Shown piece by piece: positions 13,386 to 25,826 of a stretch of 64,000 bases of DNA. The stretch spans positions 7,501 through 71,500 of the forward strand of contig JAXRKP010001643.1 of NCBI GenBank assembly GCA_037039925.1, written 5' to 3'. The first letter of the stretch is position 1. Each line of letters begins with the position of its first letter. The position numbers and the translations under genes were made by a program. The DNA comes from Doris montereyensis (taxonomy: Eukaryota; Mollusca; Gastropoda; Nudibranchia; Dorididae). The notes below the pieces were generated by a model that made no database searches, was not told the DNA's origin, and saw nothing but the letters and a program-made list of their open reading frames with translations.

Positions 13386-13720
13386 AGGGGAACTCGGTAG
13401 TCCAGATGCAAAGTGTCGACGTCCTAACCAGAAATGTCGTGGGTTCGAACTCTGCCGACGGTTGAAAACTTTTCTCAAGTTTTTTTCCAGAAAAGTCTAC
13501 TTGGTTTTCCCTCTGGTCCAGGTAGGTGGGTCGACATCGAGTCCCATCGGGGACGGTCGATAAGAAGGAGGTCCCGTGTGCAGAATACAACGTTTTGTGC
13601 ACGTCAAAGATCCCTTGGCTGTTTACAAGGCAGTCCGAGCAAAAAATTAAAATAAAATTCTACCAAAAGCACCGAGATCACCTTAGTTGTGGATGTGGAT
13701 AAATCAAATCAAATCAAAAT
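13386..13720 (+). mobile_element. tRNA-derived SINE, copy 1
   Basis: About 335 bp. The head contains an A-box-like 'aactcggtagtcc' and a perfect B box GGTTCGAAC at 13442-13450. The body has 'gtcccgtgtgcag', 'gcacgtcaaagatccctt' and 'ggctgtttaca'. The 3' end is 'ttgtggatgtggat' followed by an AAATC tail repeated about three times. The same head, body and tail recur at 25500-25826, which establishes a dispersed family. Short open frames over it are incidental. Confidence 0.88.
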
Positions 13721-14393
13721 CGTACCCTCCTCTGAAAAGAGATTTGCATGTCGAACGTCACTGATAAAATGCAAAACCGCGTCACATTTAACCCAATAGC
13801 GAATAGAATGTATTTGATTGATAACATTTATTGTATATTTCGGAAAAATGTGTATATGCATTTTTACCAGTTATTCAAATACATTGAGGTTAATAATCGG
13901 ACAAGGGAATCTGAGAGTGATACGGAATGGGGTGGGTTTTGGTTTTGAGTTTCATTTATGGAATTCTTGTTTTGTTTTTGAGTTTCATTTATGGAATTCT
14001 TGTTTTTTTTGTTGAGTTTTATGGAATTCTTGTTTTGTTTTCATTTCCTTTGTTGGAAAGATGGATTATGGGGGGGGGGGGGGAGGGAGGTTGTTTTGTT
14101 TTTCTATTTTGTTTCTTATGTGTTTAATTCTTGGGAGGTCGGGTGGGGGAGAGACGGCAGTGTTGTTCTAATTTTTTACCTTGTTTCTGTTTTATAGACC
14201 TCTTGGGGTGCCAAGAGTTTGAATGTTAAAATGAACATTTGTATACATGTAATTTCGATAACAAAGATGACTTATATTGCTATCAAATTTAAACGTTTTT
14301 ATCTTTTCCTTTTCCAAAAAGACGTATAGTGTGGAAGTGATTAATCAAATGGCTATTAATTTTAAAATGTTTTTTAACATGACACTAATGTTG
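13721..14393. other. Spacer with small 34-bp triplicate and G-run
   Basis: AT-rich unique sequence. At 13943-14042 'gagtttcatttatggaattc' recurs three times with a period of about 35 bp, the last copy degraded. A run of about a dozen G follows near 14071-14084. No gene seen. Confidence 0.6.
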
Positions 14394-14513
14394 ATCACAG
14401 AGGTCTACTACCACCACTACTACGACTACTACTATTACTATTACTACTACTATTACTACTACTACTACTATTACTACTACTATTACTATTACTATTGCTA
14501 CTACTACTACTAT

Positions 14514-14564
<51 letters not shown>

Positions 14565-14582
14565 TACTACTACTATTGTTAT

Positions 14583-14617
<35 letters not shown>

Positions 14618-14649
14618 ATAATAATAATAATAATAATACGACTACTACG

Positions 14650-14698
<49 letters not shown>

Positions 14699-14711
14699 TT
14701 ACTACTACTAT

Positions 14712-14786
<75 letters not shown>

Positions 14787-14839
14787 GACTACTACTACTA
14801 ATACTACTACTACTTCTACTGCTGCTGCTGCTGCTGTTA
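14394..14839. repeat. (TAC)n trinucleotide tract
   Basis: About 445 bp of TAC/ACT trinucleotide repeat with TAT, GAC, AAT and GCT interruptions. Every frame is open and reads as poly-Tyr, poly-Leu or poly-Val. This is repeat, not protein. Confidence 0.97.
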
Positions 14840-14904
14840 AAATAATTTGGACAATTGTTTGCATTATGTCAAGCTAGGTACACATGCTAGCCTCTCAGTA
14901 CCAA

Positions 14905-14998
14905 ATAGTCAATTTACGTTCAGCCCATTGTTGGCCAAAATTAGAGATCTACCCTTCAGCCCATCACTGTTCAAAATTAAAGGTAAAAACCATTCAGA
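14905..14998. repeat. Two degenerate units of the 36-bp array, left of the LINE
   Basis: 'ttcagcccattgttggcc' and 'ttcagcccatcactgttc', each followed by a version of 'aaattagagatctaccc', match the unit of the large array at 18.2-22.4 kb. They lie on the other side of the LINE remnant, showing that the LINE sits inside this array. Confidence 0.8.
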
Positions 14999-15212
14999 TG
15001 ATACCCGAGATGATCTTTTTCCAGGATGCCCTGTCCTGGCATTTTCTGTTTCCTTCCACAAAAGTTAAATTTCTATGCTTCATTGCCTCTTTTATATCTT
15101 CTGACTTTCTCCGAGGTCTGCCTTTTGGTCTTTTACCTTGGGCTTTAGCACTGTATACTGATTTAGCTATTCTATTGTCATTCATTCTGTTTACATGTCC
15201 AAACCATCTCAA
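14994..15212 (-). pseudogene. LINE ORF 3' end fragment (copy 1)
   Basis: The reading contains 'MRWFGHVNRM' and 'GKRPKGRPRRK', then 'CQDRASWKKII', a C-terminal signature shared by many animal non-LTR elements. It ends close to the element's 3' boundary, next to the array. Confidence 0.85.
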
Positions 15213-15248
15213 TTGATTTGTTTCTATTTTGGTTTTTATGCCATCTGC

Positions 15249-15695
15249 TTAGGTTTGATCTTTTATTGCTGTGTTTCTGATTTTGTCTCTTTTAGTTTTC
15301 TCTACTACTCTTCTTACATATTTTATTTCAGCTGCCTGTAATCTACGGTATTCTCTACTGTCTAAAGTCCAAGTTTCGCAGCCATAGAGGAGAGTAGGAC
15401 AATAAACTGTGTTGTATACTGCCATTTTGGTTTTTGTTGACAACGCTTGCTTATCTACAAATGCCTTTCCCAGATGGTTATTTATTGCACTTGCCTTTTT
15501 GATTCTCTGGCTGATTTCTTCTCTTAGTTTTCCCTCTGAGTAAATCATTACTCCTAGGTAATTGTAGCTTTCAACTTGTTCTAAATACTCCCTGCCCAAT
15601 TTAAGATTTTGTGTTTTAGCTTCCCTAGTTACTAGCATTGTTTCGGTTTTCTTTGCATTTACTATTATTCCTCTTTTATTTAGATCATTGTTCAA
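15249..15695 (-). pseudogene. LINE RT thumb / C-terminal fragment (copy 1)
   Basis: 148 codons open. It contains 'NAKKTETMLVTR', 'SYNYLGVMIYSEG', 'SAINNHLGKA', 'LLYGCETWTL' and 'RRLQAAEIKYVRRV', all typical of the post-catalytic part of animal LINE polyproteins. It continues, after a frame break, into the fragment at 14994-15212. Confidence 0.85.
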
Positions 15696-17098
15696 AGGTC
15701 ATTTTCTGATTTTTCAAACAGAACTAAATCATCGGCAAATGAAAGCATTGATACATTTACTAGTTTAAGCTTTCACATACCTATATTCTTTTTCTTCATT
15801 TTTGAGAATGCCTTTTGACTGAATACATAAATGTGATAAACAAAACAGGACTTAGGTACAACCCTGTCTTACCCATTCTGTAGATATGTTTCCAGCTACT
15901 CTCACTGCCCATGTTGGTTTATTGTAAAAACTTTTAATGACTTTTATTAACTTTTGCTCTACATTGTGTTCTTTTAAGGACTGTTCAAATTAAATATGCC
16001 ATAGTTCGTCCCTCCTCAGAGTGTCAAATGCCTTTTCTAAGTCAATAAAACACAGGTGCGAGTCAATGTTTCTCTCAATGAATGTTTCTATTATTTGTCT
16101 AATTGTAAATATGTGCTCTTGTACACTTCTTCCTGGTCTAAATCCACTCTAATGCTCTTCAATCTGATCCTCTAATCTTTTCCTTAGTCTCATTTCCAGT
16201 ATCCTGGCATGTACTTTTCCTGGGACGCTAAGTAGTGATATCCCTCTATAGTTTGAGCATTCCATAGTTGATCTTTTCTTATGTATTGGTACTACCGTTC
16301 CCATTTTCCAATCGTCTGGCACCTATTTGGACTTCCATGCTTGTTGGCATATTGCATGTAGTAGTTTGTCTGCCTCTCTCCTTTGGTTTTTAATCATTTC
16401 TGGATAAACTTGATCTGCTCCTGGGGCTTTTCCTAATTTCCCTTTTCTCATAGCTGTTTGGATTTCTTCCATTGATATATCTACATCTTCAGCTGTCTCC
16501 TCTAGATCATTGACTACTCTTACTAATTCATCTTTACACCTTGTTTCATATGTTGGGGGGCATTATGTAATTGGTGAAAATAATTTCTCTACGCTTCCAT
16601 TATTTGGCTGTCTTCTTTCATTATTTCTCCTTTGGCATTCTTAATTTGTCATATTGGGCATGCTTTGGTCTTTCTCATTGCTCTACATTCTACCCATTCC
16701 CATTACCCAAATATCCCCCCCGAATAGCTTTTGACTTCCTTAATAGCTTTCTTGAAGTCTTTGTCCAAACTCTTCACATTGCTCCTGTTGTGCTTTCCTA
16801 ACTTACTCTTTGGCGATAGTTCTTTTATTCACGTATTCTATCCTATCCTCTGGTCTCTTTGTTTGCAAGTATTTCTTCCAGGCATCCTTCTTTTCTTAGA
16901 TCTTATTCTTGACATTCGCATTCCACCATGCTGTTCTTTTCCTATCTCCTTTAATTTGTTTCCTACCACAGACCTCTTCAGTACAACTGAGGAGTGTTTC
17001 TTTATACATTTGCCACTTTTCTTCTATTGTGCTCTCATTCAGATCCATCTGCCTTTAACTGATAAATCTTTTTATCCTAGATTGGCATACCTGTTTTA

Positions 17099-17425
17099 CT
17101 ACTGGTTTATTTTTTCCTCTATTTTGAGTTTAGTAGCTTTCATCTCTTTCCTTTTCTGTTTATTTTCTTCAGTCAGTAATCTCCTTTTGGCAATCACTAC
17201 GTGATGAGCACTAAATATTTCTGCTCCTCTTTTTACTCTTCCTTCCAAGGTACTGTAAAAAAGGGAGGTGATAACTATTATGTAGCCTATCATTGACTTT
17301 TCACATCTGTCTTCATTTACTCTTGTATATAATTTGTGGATATCTTTATGAGGAAAAAAAATGTTGGCTATTTTCATGTTATTCTTTAGGCGAAAATCTA
17401 TTAGTCTCAAATTAAATATCTCCAT
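17099..17425 (-). pseudogene. LINE endonuclease C-terminal fragment (copy 1)
   Basis: The reading includes 'RGAEIFSAHHVVIAKRRL'. In apurinic-type endonucleases of LINEs this position is normally S-D-H. Here the Asp is Ala, while the second copy keeps SDHH, so copy 1 has lost a catalytic residue as well as its frame. A lysine-rich linker towards the RT follows. Confidence 0.75.
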
Positions 17426-18224
17426 TTGGAGATGTTGTTGTCTCTCCTTCTTTACCTATAACTCGTCCTGGTGTTTCTATAGTGTTGCCTACTCTAGCGT
17501 TGAATCTCCTAAAACCATTAGTTCCTGTTTGTATTTAAGATTCTCTGCAGCTATTTGTAAATCATTTTCGAAGGTATCCTTTTTCTTCTTTAGTGGCGTC
17601 TTCGTTTGGTCCATCAGCTATTAATAATTTAATTTCTCTTCCTTTTTGTTTAATATTTACCTCTAACAGCCGTGGGATCATAAATCGCCAGTTTTCTGGT
17701 AGCTTTTCATGCCTTTTATACACTAGGAGACCTACTCCTGCTCTAGCTATATCTTTGATATCTACTTCTGAGAAGATTAAAATATGATTTGGTCCTACAT
17801 TTTCTATTCCTCGTCTTTTTTCTTTGTTTCTGTAATGGTTAAAATATCTACTTTGAATTTGTCCATTTCTTCAACTAATTCTAACTCTTTTCCATTTATT
17901 TCCTAACGTTCCATGTTACAAAAATCACAGCCTGTGTTCGTTTCCAAGTACGTCTTCGAAAGATCAAGCCGGTTATATTCAAATTTTACTCCTCTGAACC
18001 AGGTTGTTTTGGATAAGCACAGGATTAGCCCACTGAATCCTAGGTAGATGGTGGGGCTGCCACATTGAGGCCCCCTACCAGGCCTTGTTATTCTTTACCA
18101 GGGTAAACTCCCTTAGTCTTTCAAGACCAGTCTGCAGGCAGCAGGTTATTATTCAGGGTTTTTCTGTCAGGGTTTTTAACATTTTGTATCGATCAAGACT
18201 TAACTGTTCCTGCAAATTGTTTAG

Positions 18225-21200
18225 AATTAGAGATCTCGTGGAGTCCATTACTGTTTAAATCTATCTCCCCATTCAGCCCATTAACTGTTCAAATTAAATA
18301 TCTACCCGGATTCAGCCCATTACTGTTCAAATTAAAGATCTACCCTTCAGCCCATTACTGTTCAAATTAAAGATCTAACATTCAGCCCATTACTGTTCAA
18401 ATTAAAGATCTAACATTCAGCCCATTACTGTTCAAATTAAATATCTACCCTTCAGCCCATTACTGTTCAAATTAAAGATCTAACATTCAGCCCATTACTG
18501 TTCAAATTAAATATCTACCCTTCAGCCCATTACTGTTCAAATTAAAGATCTAACATTCAGCCCATTACTGTTCAAATTAAAGATCTACCCATTACTTCAG
18601 CCCATTACTGTTCAAATTAAAGATCTAACATTCAGACCATTACTGTTCAAATTAATGATCTACCATTCAGTCTATTACTGTTTATAAAATAAAATATCTA
18701 CCATTCAGACCATTACTGTTCAAATTAAATATCTACCCATTCAGTCCATTACTGTTCAAATTAAATATCTACCCATTCAGTCCATTACTGTTCAAATTAA
18801 ATATCTACCATTCAGTCCATTACTGTTCAAATTAAATATCTACCCATTCAGACCATTACTGTTCAAATTAAATATCTACCCATTCAGTCCATTACTGTTC
18901 AAATTAAATATCTACCCTTTAGCCCATTACTGTTCAAATTAAAGATCTAACATTCAGCCCATTACTGTTCAAATTAAATATCTACCCTTCAGCCCATTAC
19001 TGTTCAAATTAAAGATCTAACATTCAGCCCATTACTGTTCAAATTAAACATCTAGCCTTCAGCCCACTGTTCAAATCATTACTGTTCAAATTAAAGATCT
19101 AACATTCAGCCCATTACTGTTCAAATTAATGATCTACCATTCAGTCTATTACTGTTTATAAAATAAAATATCTACCATTCAGACCATTACTGTTCAAATT
19201 AAATATCTACCCATTCAGTCCATTACTGTTCAAATTAAATATCTACCCATTCAGCCCATTACTGTTCAAATCAAATATCTACCCATTCAGTCCATTACTG
19301 TTCAAATTAAATATCTACCCATTCAGTCCATTACTGTTCAAATTAAATATCTACCATTCAGACCATTACTGTTCAAATTAAATATCTACCCATTCAGCCC
19401 ATTACTGTTCAAATCAAATATCTACCCATTCAGTCCATTACTGTTCAAATCAAATATCTACCCATTCAGTCCATTACTGTTCAAATTAAATATCTACCAT
19501 TCAGTCCATTACTGTTCAAATCAAATATCTACCATTCAGTCCATTACTGTTCAAATTAAATATCTACCCATTCAGTCCATTACTGTTCAAATTAAATATC
19601 TACCCTTTAGCCCATTACTGTTCAAATTAAAGATCTAACATTCAGCCCATTACTGTTCAAATTAATGATCTACCATTCAGTCTATTACTGTTTATAAAAT
19701 AAAAATACCATTCTACCATTATTCAAATTAAATATTACATTGTCCATTTCAAATTAAATATCTACCATTCAGACCATTACTGTTCAAATTAAATATCTAC
19801 CCATTCAGCCCATTACTGTTCAAATCAAATATCTACCCATTCAGTCCATTACTGTTCAAATTAAATATCTACCCATTCAGTCCATTACTGTTCAAATTAA
19901 ATATCTACCATTCAGTCCATTACTGTTCAAATCAAATATCTACCATTCAGTCCATTACTGTTCAAATTAAATATCTACCCATTCAGTCCATTACTGTTCA
20001 AATTAAATATCTACCCTTTAGCCCATTACTGTTCAAATTAAAGATCTAACATTCAGCCCATTACTGTTCAAATTAATGATCTACCATTCAGTCTATTACT
20101 GTTTATAAAATAAAATATCTACCATTCAGCCCATTACTGTTTAAAATCAAATATCTACCCATTCAGTCCATTACTGTTCAAATTAAATATCTACCCATTC
20201 AGTCCATTACTGTTCAAATTAAATATCTACCATTCAGACCATTACTGTTCAAATTAAATATCTACCCATTCAGCCCATTACTGTTCTAATCAAATATCTA
20301 CCCATTCAGTCCATTACTGTTCAAATCAAATATCTACCCATTCAGTCCATTACTGTTCAAATTAAATATCTACCATTCAGTCCATTACTGTTCAAATCAA
20401 ATATCTACCATTCAGTCCATTACTGTTCAAATTAAATATCTACCCATTCAGTCCATTACTGTTCAAATTAAATATCTACCCTTTAGCCCATTACTGTTCA
20501 AATTAAAGATCTAACATTCAGCCCATTACTGTTCAAATTAATGATCTACCATTCAGTCTATTACTGTTTATAAAATAAAATATCTACCATTCAGACCATT
20601 ACTGTTCAAATTAAATATCTACCCATTCAGTCCATTACTGTTCAAATTAAATATCTACCCATTCAGCCCATTACTGTTCAAATCAAATATCTACCCATTC
20701 AGTCCATTACTGTTCAAATTAAATATCTACCCATTCAGTCCATTACTGTTCAAATTAATGATATCTACCATTCAGCCCATTAGTTCAAATTAAAATCTAT
20801 TACATTCAGTTTACTGTTCAAATTAAATATCTACCCAAATAAAATATCTACCATTCAGACCATTACTGTTCAAATTAAATATCTACCCATTCAGTCCATT
20901 ACTGTTCAAATTAAATATCTACCCATTCAGTCCATTACTGTTCAAATCAAATATCTATCCCATTCAGTCCATTACTGTTCAAATTAAATATCTACCCATT
21001 CAGTCCATTACTGTTCAAATTAAATATCTACCATTCAGACCATTACTGTTCAAATTAAATATCTACCCATTCAGTCCATTACTGTTCAAATTAAATATCT
21101 ACCCTTTAGCCCATTACTGTTCAAATTAAAGATCTAACATTCAGCCCATTACTGTTCAAATTAAATATCTACCATTCAGTCCATTACTGTTCAAATTAAA

Positions 21201-22420
21201 TATCTAACATTCAGCCCATTACTGTTCAAATTAAAGATCTACCCTTCAGCCCATTACTGTTCAAATTAAAGATCTAACATTCAGCCCATTACTGTTCAAA
21301 TTAATGATCTACCATTCAGTCTATTACTGTTTATAAAATAAAATATCTACCATTCAGACCATTACTGTTCAAATTAAATATCTACCCATTCAGTCCATTA
21401 CTGTTCAAATTAAATATCTACCCATTCAGCCCATTACTGTTCAAATCAAATATCTACCCATTCAGTCCATTACTGTTCAAATTAAATATCTACCCATTCA
21501 GTCCATTACTGTTCAAATTAAATATCTACCCATTCATTCAGACAAATTAAATATTACTGTCCATTTCAAATTAAATATCTACCCATTCAGCCCATTACTG
21601 TTCAAATCAAATATCTACCATTCAGTCCATTACTGTTCAAATTAAATATCTACCCATTCAGTCCATTACTGTTCAAATTAAATATTACCCTTTAGCCCAT
21701 TACTGTTCAAATTAAAGATCTAACATTCAGCCCATTACTGTTCAAATTAAATATCTATTCCAATTACTTCAGCCCATTACTGTTCAAATTAAAGATCTAA
21801 CAGCCCATTACTGTTCAAATCAAATATCTACCCATTCAGTCCATTACTGTTCACATTCACCAATTCAAATTAATGATACCATTCAGTCCAAAGATAAAAT
21901 AAAATACCCATTCAGCCCATTACTGTTCAAATTAAATATCTACCCATTCAGATCCATTACTGTTCAAATTAATGATCTACCATTCAGTCTATTACTGTTT
22001 ATAAAATACCAAACTGTTTAAAATCAAATATCTACCATTCAGACCATTACTGTTCAAATTAAATATCTACCCATTCAGCCCATTACTGTTCAAATTAAAA
22101 TTAAATATCTACCCATTCAGCCCATTACTGTTCAAATCAAATATCTACCCATTCAGTTAGCCCATTACTGTTCAAATTAAATATCTACCCATTCAGTCCA
22201 TTACTGTTCAAATTAATGATCTACCATTCAGTCTATTACTGTTTATAGAATAAAATATCTACCATTCAGACCATTACTGTTCAAAATAAATATCTACCCA
22301 TTCAGTCCATTACTGTTCATCTACCCAACTGTTCAAATAAATATCTACCCATTCAGTCCATTACTGACCATTACTGTTCAAATTAAATATCTACCATTCA
22401 GTCCATTACTTTTGTCAACT
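18225..22420. repeat. 36-bp minisatellite array G
   Basis: About 115 copies of a 35/36-bp unit 'ccattactgttcaaattaaa' + 'tatctacccattcagt'. A distinctive double variant ('taatgatctaccattcag' followed by 'tctattactgtttataaaat') recurs near 18653, 19127, 19663, 20074, 20539 and 21302. This marks a higher-order organisation of roughly 0.4-0.8 kb. From about 21.5 kb the units become irregular and mixed. Confidence 0.96.
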
Positions 22421-22934
22421 TTATTATTGTTCCAACAAACCAGTTCAAACCGCGGTGAACACAATATTGAATATTACATTACAATGTTCAAATTAAATAT
22501 CACATTAATATATTATTGACAGTACATTCATCTTCTGTTCTATCAACCCTCCCCATTCCCATTACTGTTCTATCTACCCATTGTCTCTGTTCAAATTAAA
22601 TATCTACCATTGACCATTACTGTTCAAATTAAATATCTACCCTTCCTGTTCAAATCTATCTCTTTGTCTGTTGTATCTGTCCATTCAGTACCATTACTGT
22701 TCTTAAATATCTACCCATTCAGCCCATTACTGTTCAAATTAAATATCTACCCATTCAGCCCATTACTGTTCAAATCAAATATCTACCCATTCAGCCCATT
22801 ACTGACAGTTAAATATCACATCTTACTGTTCAAATTAATGATCTACCATTCAGTCTATTACTGTTTATAGAATAAAATATCATTCAGACCTATAAATATC
22901 TCATTCTCTGTCTCTCTGTCTGTCATTCAGTCCA
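22421..22934. other. Mosaic end of array G
   Basis: Fragments of the 36-bp unit alternate with unrelated or pyrimidine-rich pieces ('tctctgtctctctgtctg'). The blend with the adjacent CT microsatellite looks like either decayed array or a low-quality consensus. No gene. Confidence 0.55.
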
Positions 22935-23021
22935 TTGTCTGTCTACCTGTCCATTACTCTCATTCTCAATACTACACATAATATCTCTCTGCTCTCTCTC
23001 TCTCTCTCTACCTGTCTCTCT

Positions 23022-23099
<78 letters not shown>

Positions 23100-23300
23100 A
23101 CTCTCTTTCTTTCTTTCTACTCTCTGTTCAAATTTCTCTCTCTGTCTCTCTCTCTTTGATTCTCTGTGTGTGTCTCTCTCTGTCTGTCTGTCTCTCCCCT
23201 CACTCGCTCTTTCTCTCTGTGTCTCCTCCATATCTCTCTCTATAATATACACACACACCTTTCTTTCTCTGTCTTTGTCCCTCCCTCCTCCCATTCTTTC
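22935..23300. repeat. (CT)n pyrimidine-rich microsatellite
   Basis: Long TC/CT dinucleotide runs, purest at 23025-23098, with TG and TTTC interruptions. The open frames of Ser/Leu on one strand and Arg/Glu on the other come from the dinucleotide. Confidence 0.93.
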
Positions 23301-23991
23301 CTTCTGTCACTACTAGTCATGTTCTCGGTAAAGGTGACTACAAACGCGAGAGTGCATAAAATGGTGAATTTCAATGACCGCTTAACAACGCGGTGAAATA
23401 ATGTGAGAACAACGTTAAGCCGACAAGAAGTTGTTGACTTTCACTATACATCAAACACAACAAATTTGTTTTGCCTTCTCGTAGCATCGTTGCTTTCTCC
23501 ACATTTGGATTCAAACATTCCAACAATAAATGTGCGCACACATTTGACCCACTCACTACGCCCATGATGACACTACTGAATTGACATAATGACACAATGA
23601 CAGGCCATGTCACTGTTGAAAGTTTTAACGACCGTACAAAAAGCTATAGAATAATTGTTTGAAAAGAAAACGATTGCTAGTGCAGTGCAGTTGATGAAAT
23701 TAATCAGTCGACCATAACATCATTATCAGGCTCAAAGAATATTCCAATGCAAGCATTCCTCCTCGGAGTCTTGACATCTGAGTTTCTAAATCGAAGACAA
23801 TGGATTCGGGAACAACTCCCAATCAAGCAACGCATTAATGTATCCATGGGAGACACGCCCATAAAACTAAATGGGGGGGGGGGTGCGGGGGGACATTCAA
23901 TTCATTGCATCAAACCGATGAACACACACGTACAGAAACACACATCGCAAAGTTCCTCGTCCTGAATTCAGGTCTAGTCTAAGTCGTCTTC
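23301..23991. other. Non-repetitive spacer
   Basis: About 690 bp of unique sequence with a G-run at 23873-23882. No domain recognised in its short open frames. Confidence 0.5.
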
Positions 23992-23994
23992 TAA

Positions 23995-24028
23995 AGCCGG
24001 CCATCCACGACGCAGGTTTCCCTCGAGG
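23995..24028 (+). repeat. Harbinger left terminal inverted repeat
   Basis: It begins AGCCGGCCATCCACGACGCA and continues GGTTTCCCTCGAGG. It matches the complement of 25463-25496 at 32 of 34 positions. Confidence 0.95.
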
Positions 24029-24220
24029 TGCGGCCTTGAGTCCTGGCCTTAAGGGGAGCCTTGAGGCCGCTTGCTAGAAAAGTGCCCATTCACAACGCAG
24101 GCTTGACATAGGCTTTCCCTATTCATTTAGTATGGCACCGCTTAGTAGTGTAGATGTTGTTGTCTCAAGCTTGGTGATTTTCGTTATTTTAAAAAGAAAA
24201 AGCGGAAACAAAAACCATCG

Positions 24221-24478
24221 ATGTGGTGTAAACAATGGCTACTTCTGAGACAGAAACACACTCATACAAACTTGTTGAAGGAACTGACTGATTATACGTC
24301 TGATCACAGAACCTATCTGCGTATGGATGAGGATATATATTACCATCTTCTTGAAATGGTAGGCCCGTTTATTGAGAAACAGGATACAGTGATGCGGAAA
24401 GCAATAACACCACATGAAATACTGACCGCAGCATTGTGTTTTCTAGCGACGGGTCGATCTTTGGAAGATTTAAAATTC
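24221..24478 (+). pseudogene. Harbinger transposase N-terminal fragment
   Basis: About 86 codons of homology. 'TYLRMDEDIYYHLLEMV', 'PFIEKQDTVMRKAI', 'TPHEILTAALCFLATG' and 'SLEDLKFT' match the N-terminal helical region of HARBI1-like transposases, including the R-(x)-AI-TPHE and LRFLATG-type blocks. Homology stops abruptly after LKFT, where the sequence becomes the antisense of the MADF gene. The DDE catalytic domain is therefore gone. The start is approximate. Confidence 0.85.
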
Positions 24479-24725
24479 ACTGCGTGGAATCTCTTATTTT
24501 CTTCAGCTCTTTCCTTAATGAACTTCTCATATTGTTTATTTTCTTTATTACCGAATCAAGATCAGCTTTCTTATCAACTTTGTGAACCAGTTGAATCAGG
24601 TTTTCATATGCTCTGTTTTTGAGTTGTCTGTTGCTATAGTCTTTACTTTTGATTCTCCGTAAACATTCATATTCTTTGTACGATTGAATAAATTCTAGAG
24701 TAAATTGTCTTGACCAAACCGACAT
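24477..24725 (-). CDS. Harbinger MADF-domain DNA-binding protein (accessory ORF)
   Basis: 82 codons from ATG to TGA. The opening 'WSRQFTLEFIQSYKEYECL' followed by 'RIKSKDYSNRQLKNRAYENL' has the layout of a MADF (Myb/SANT-like) domain, the protein that accompanies Harbinger transposase and helps it bind and enter the nucleus. The usual second Trp of MADF (CLW) is CLR here. The stop coincides with the junction to the truncated transposase, so the C-terminus is probably cut by the same internal deletion. Confidence 0.8.
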   Translation of the reverse strand: MSVWSRQFTLEFIQSYKEYECLRRIKSKDYSNRQLKNRAYENLIQLVHKVDKKADLDSVIKKINNMRSSLRKELKKIRDSTQ

Positions 24726-24777
24726 GATTCTATGCTTGCTAGCTTCAACTAGCCTAGGCCTTGGATGAGTAATAACT

Positions 24778-24957
24778 GACTAGCATACAAACACATGCCT
24801 ACATTAACTTTTTCAGTTTCGATTGTGTTTTTTTCCTAGAACTCATGACGCGCTGCATAGGTTGTACTAGCATACAAACACGTGCCTACATTAACTTGTT
24901 CAGTTTCGATTGTGTTTTTCCTAGAACTCATGACAAGCTGCATAGGTTTCCTTCCGC
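24778..24957. repeat. Two-copy tandem duplication inside the Harbinger element
   Basis: About 95 bp repeated twice: 'gactagcatacaaacac' through 'ctgcatagg' then again from 'tactagcatacaaacac'. The copies differ at a handful of positions (acgcgc versus acaagc near the end). Confidence 0.9.
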
Positions 24958-25040
24958 CTTTCTACCAGTTGTCTAGGGCAAGAATAATTCACTTTATATT
25001 TTAAGTTTGTAATACAAGTTAACCACTGTGTGTGGCGGGG

Positions 25041-25161
<121 letters not shown>

Positions 25162-25462
25162 TTCAGTCTCTTTTTATGTTTTTAAAAACCAAACAATTTA
25201 TAATAATATATACGTATTTGGTATTTTCCCGCATTAAAATTCGACGCTGATTACGAATCTGAAGTCTAATTTCAATTTTATTAACTTTTATTTACCCGCA
25301 TTTTTTTCTCCCTGTACCGTGGCCTAAAGGCGTGGCATAAAATATCTGTCGCCGACAGAATTCAAGAGGCCGGTGTGAGGCGGCCTCGAGGGTTGGAATT
25401 TTGGCCTGAACAGGCCTCATTCAGGCCAATTGAGGCCGCATTCAGGCCATGGAAAGGCCAAG

Positions 25463-25496
25463 CCTCAAGGGAAACCTGTGTCGTGGATGGCCGGCT
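25463..25496 (-). repeat. Harbinger right terminal inverted repeat
   Basis: Read on the minus strand it begins AGCCGGCCATCCACGACACA and continues GGTTTCCCTTGAGG, then TAA lies outside. Subterminal GGCCTGAA/GAGGCC motifs are frequent just inside both ends. Confidence 0.95.
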
Positions 25497-25499
25497 TAA

Positions 25500-25826
25500 G
25501 GGGAGTCGGTAGTCCACAGGCAAGGTATCAGCCTCTCGACCAACAGGTAGTGTGTTCGATCTCCGCCGATGATTGAATCGTTTATCTTAGCAAAATTTAC
25601 CCACTCTCGGCCCCCCCCCCTCCGCCCCATGGTTCAGGTAAGTGGATCGACATTTAGTCCCATTGGGGACGGGACTATAAGACTATAAAAAAGGTCCCGT
25701 GTGCAGATCACAACTCTATATGTACGTTCAAGATCCCTTGGCTGTTTACAGGGCAAAAATGAAAAATCCTACCAAAAACCCTAAGATCACCTTCGTTGTG
25801 GATGTGGTTAAATCAAATCAAATCAA
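25500..25826 (+). mobile_element. tRNA-derived SINE, copy 2
   Basis: Second member of the family at 13386-13720. It shares 'agtcggtagtcca', a B-box-like 'gtgttcgatctccgcc', 'gtcccgtgtgcag', 'aagatcccttggctgttta' and the tail 'gttgtggatgtgg' + AAATC repeats. It starts immediately after the right TAA of the Harbinger element. Confidence 0.88.

Larger units (their letters stand above)
14999..18180 (-). mobile_element. Non-LTR retrotransposon (LINE) remnant, copy 1
   Basis: Minus-strand element, degraded, with the order expected of an endonuclease-RT LINE read from high to low coordinate. Endonuclease pieces lie at about 17.8-17.1 kb, the RT region at about 16.5-15.7 kb with the catalytic motif LSFADDLV encoded near 15720-15750, and a C-terminal region at about 15.7-15.0 kb. 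Frameshifts and stops break it throughout. It is collinear with the second copy at 44931-47812. The 17.9-18.18 kb part, absent from copy 2, may be 5' leader. Clade (RTE, CR1, I or other) cannot be settled by eye, and both boundaries are approximate. Confidence 0.9.

Noticed and set aside
14277..14864. Poly-Tyr, poly-Leu and poly-Val open frames
   Set aside because: Trinucleotide TAC repeat read in different frames.
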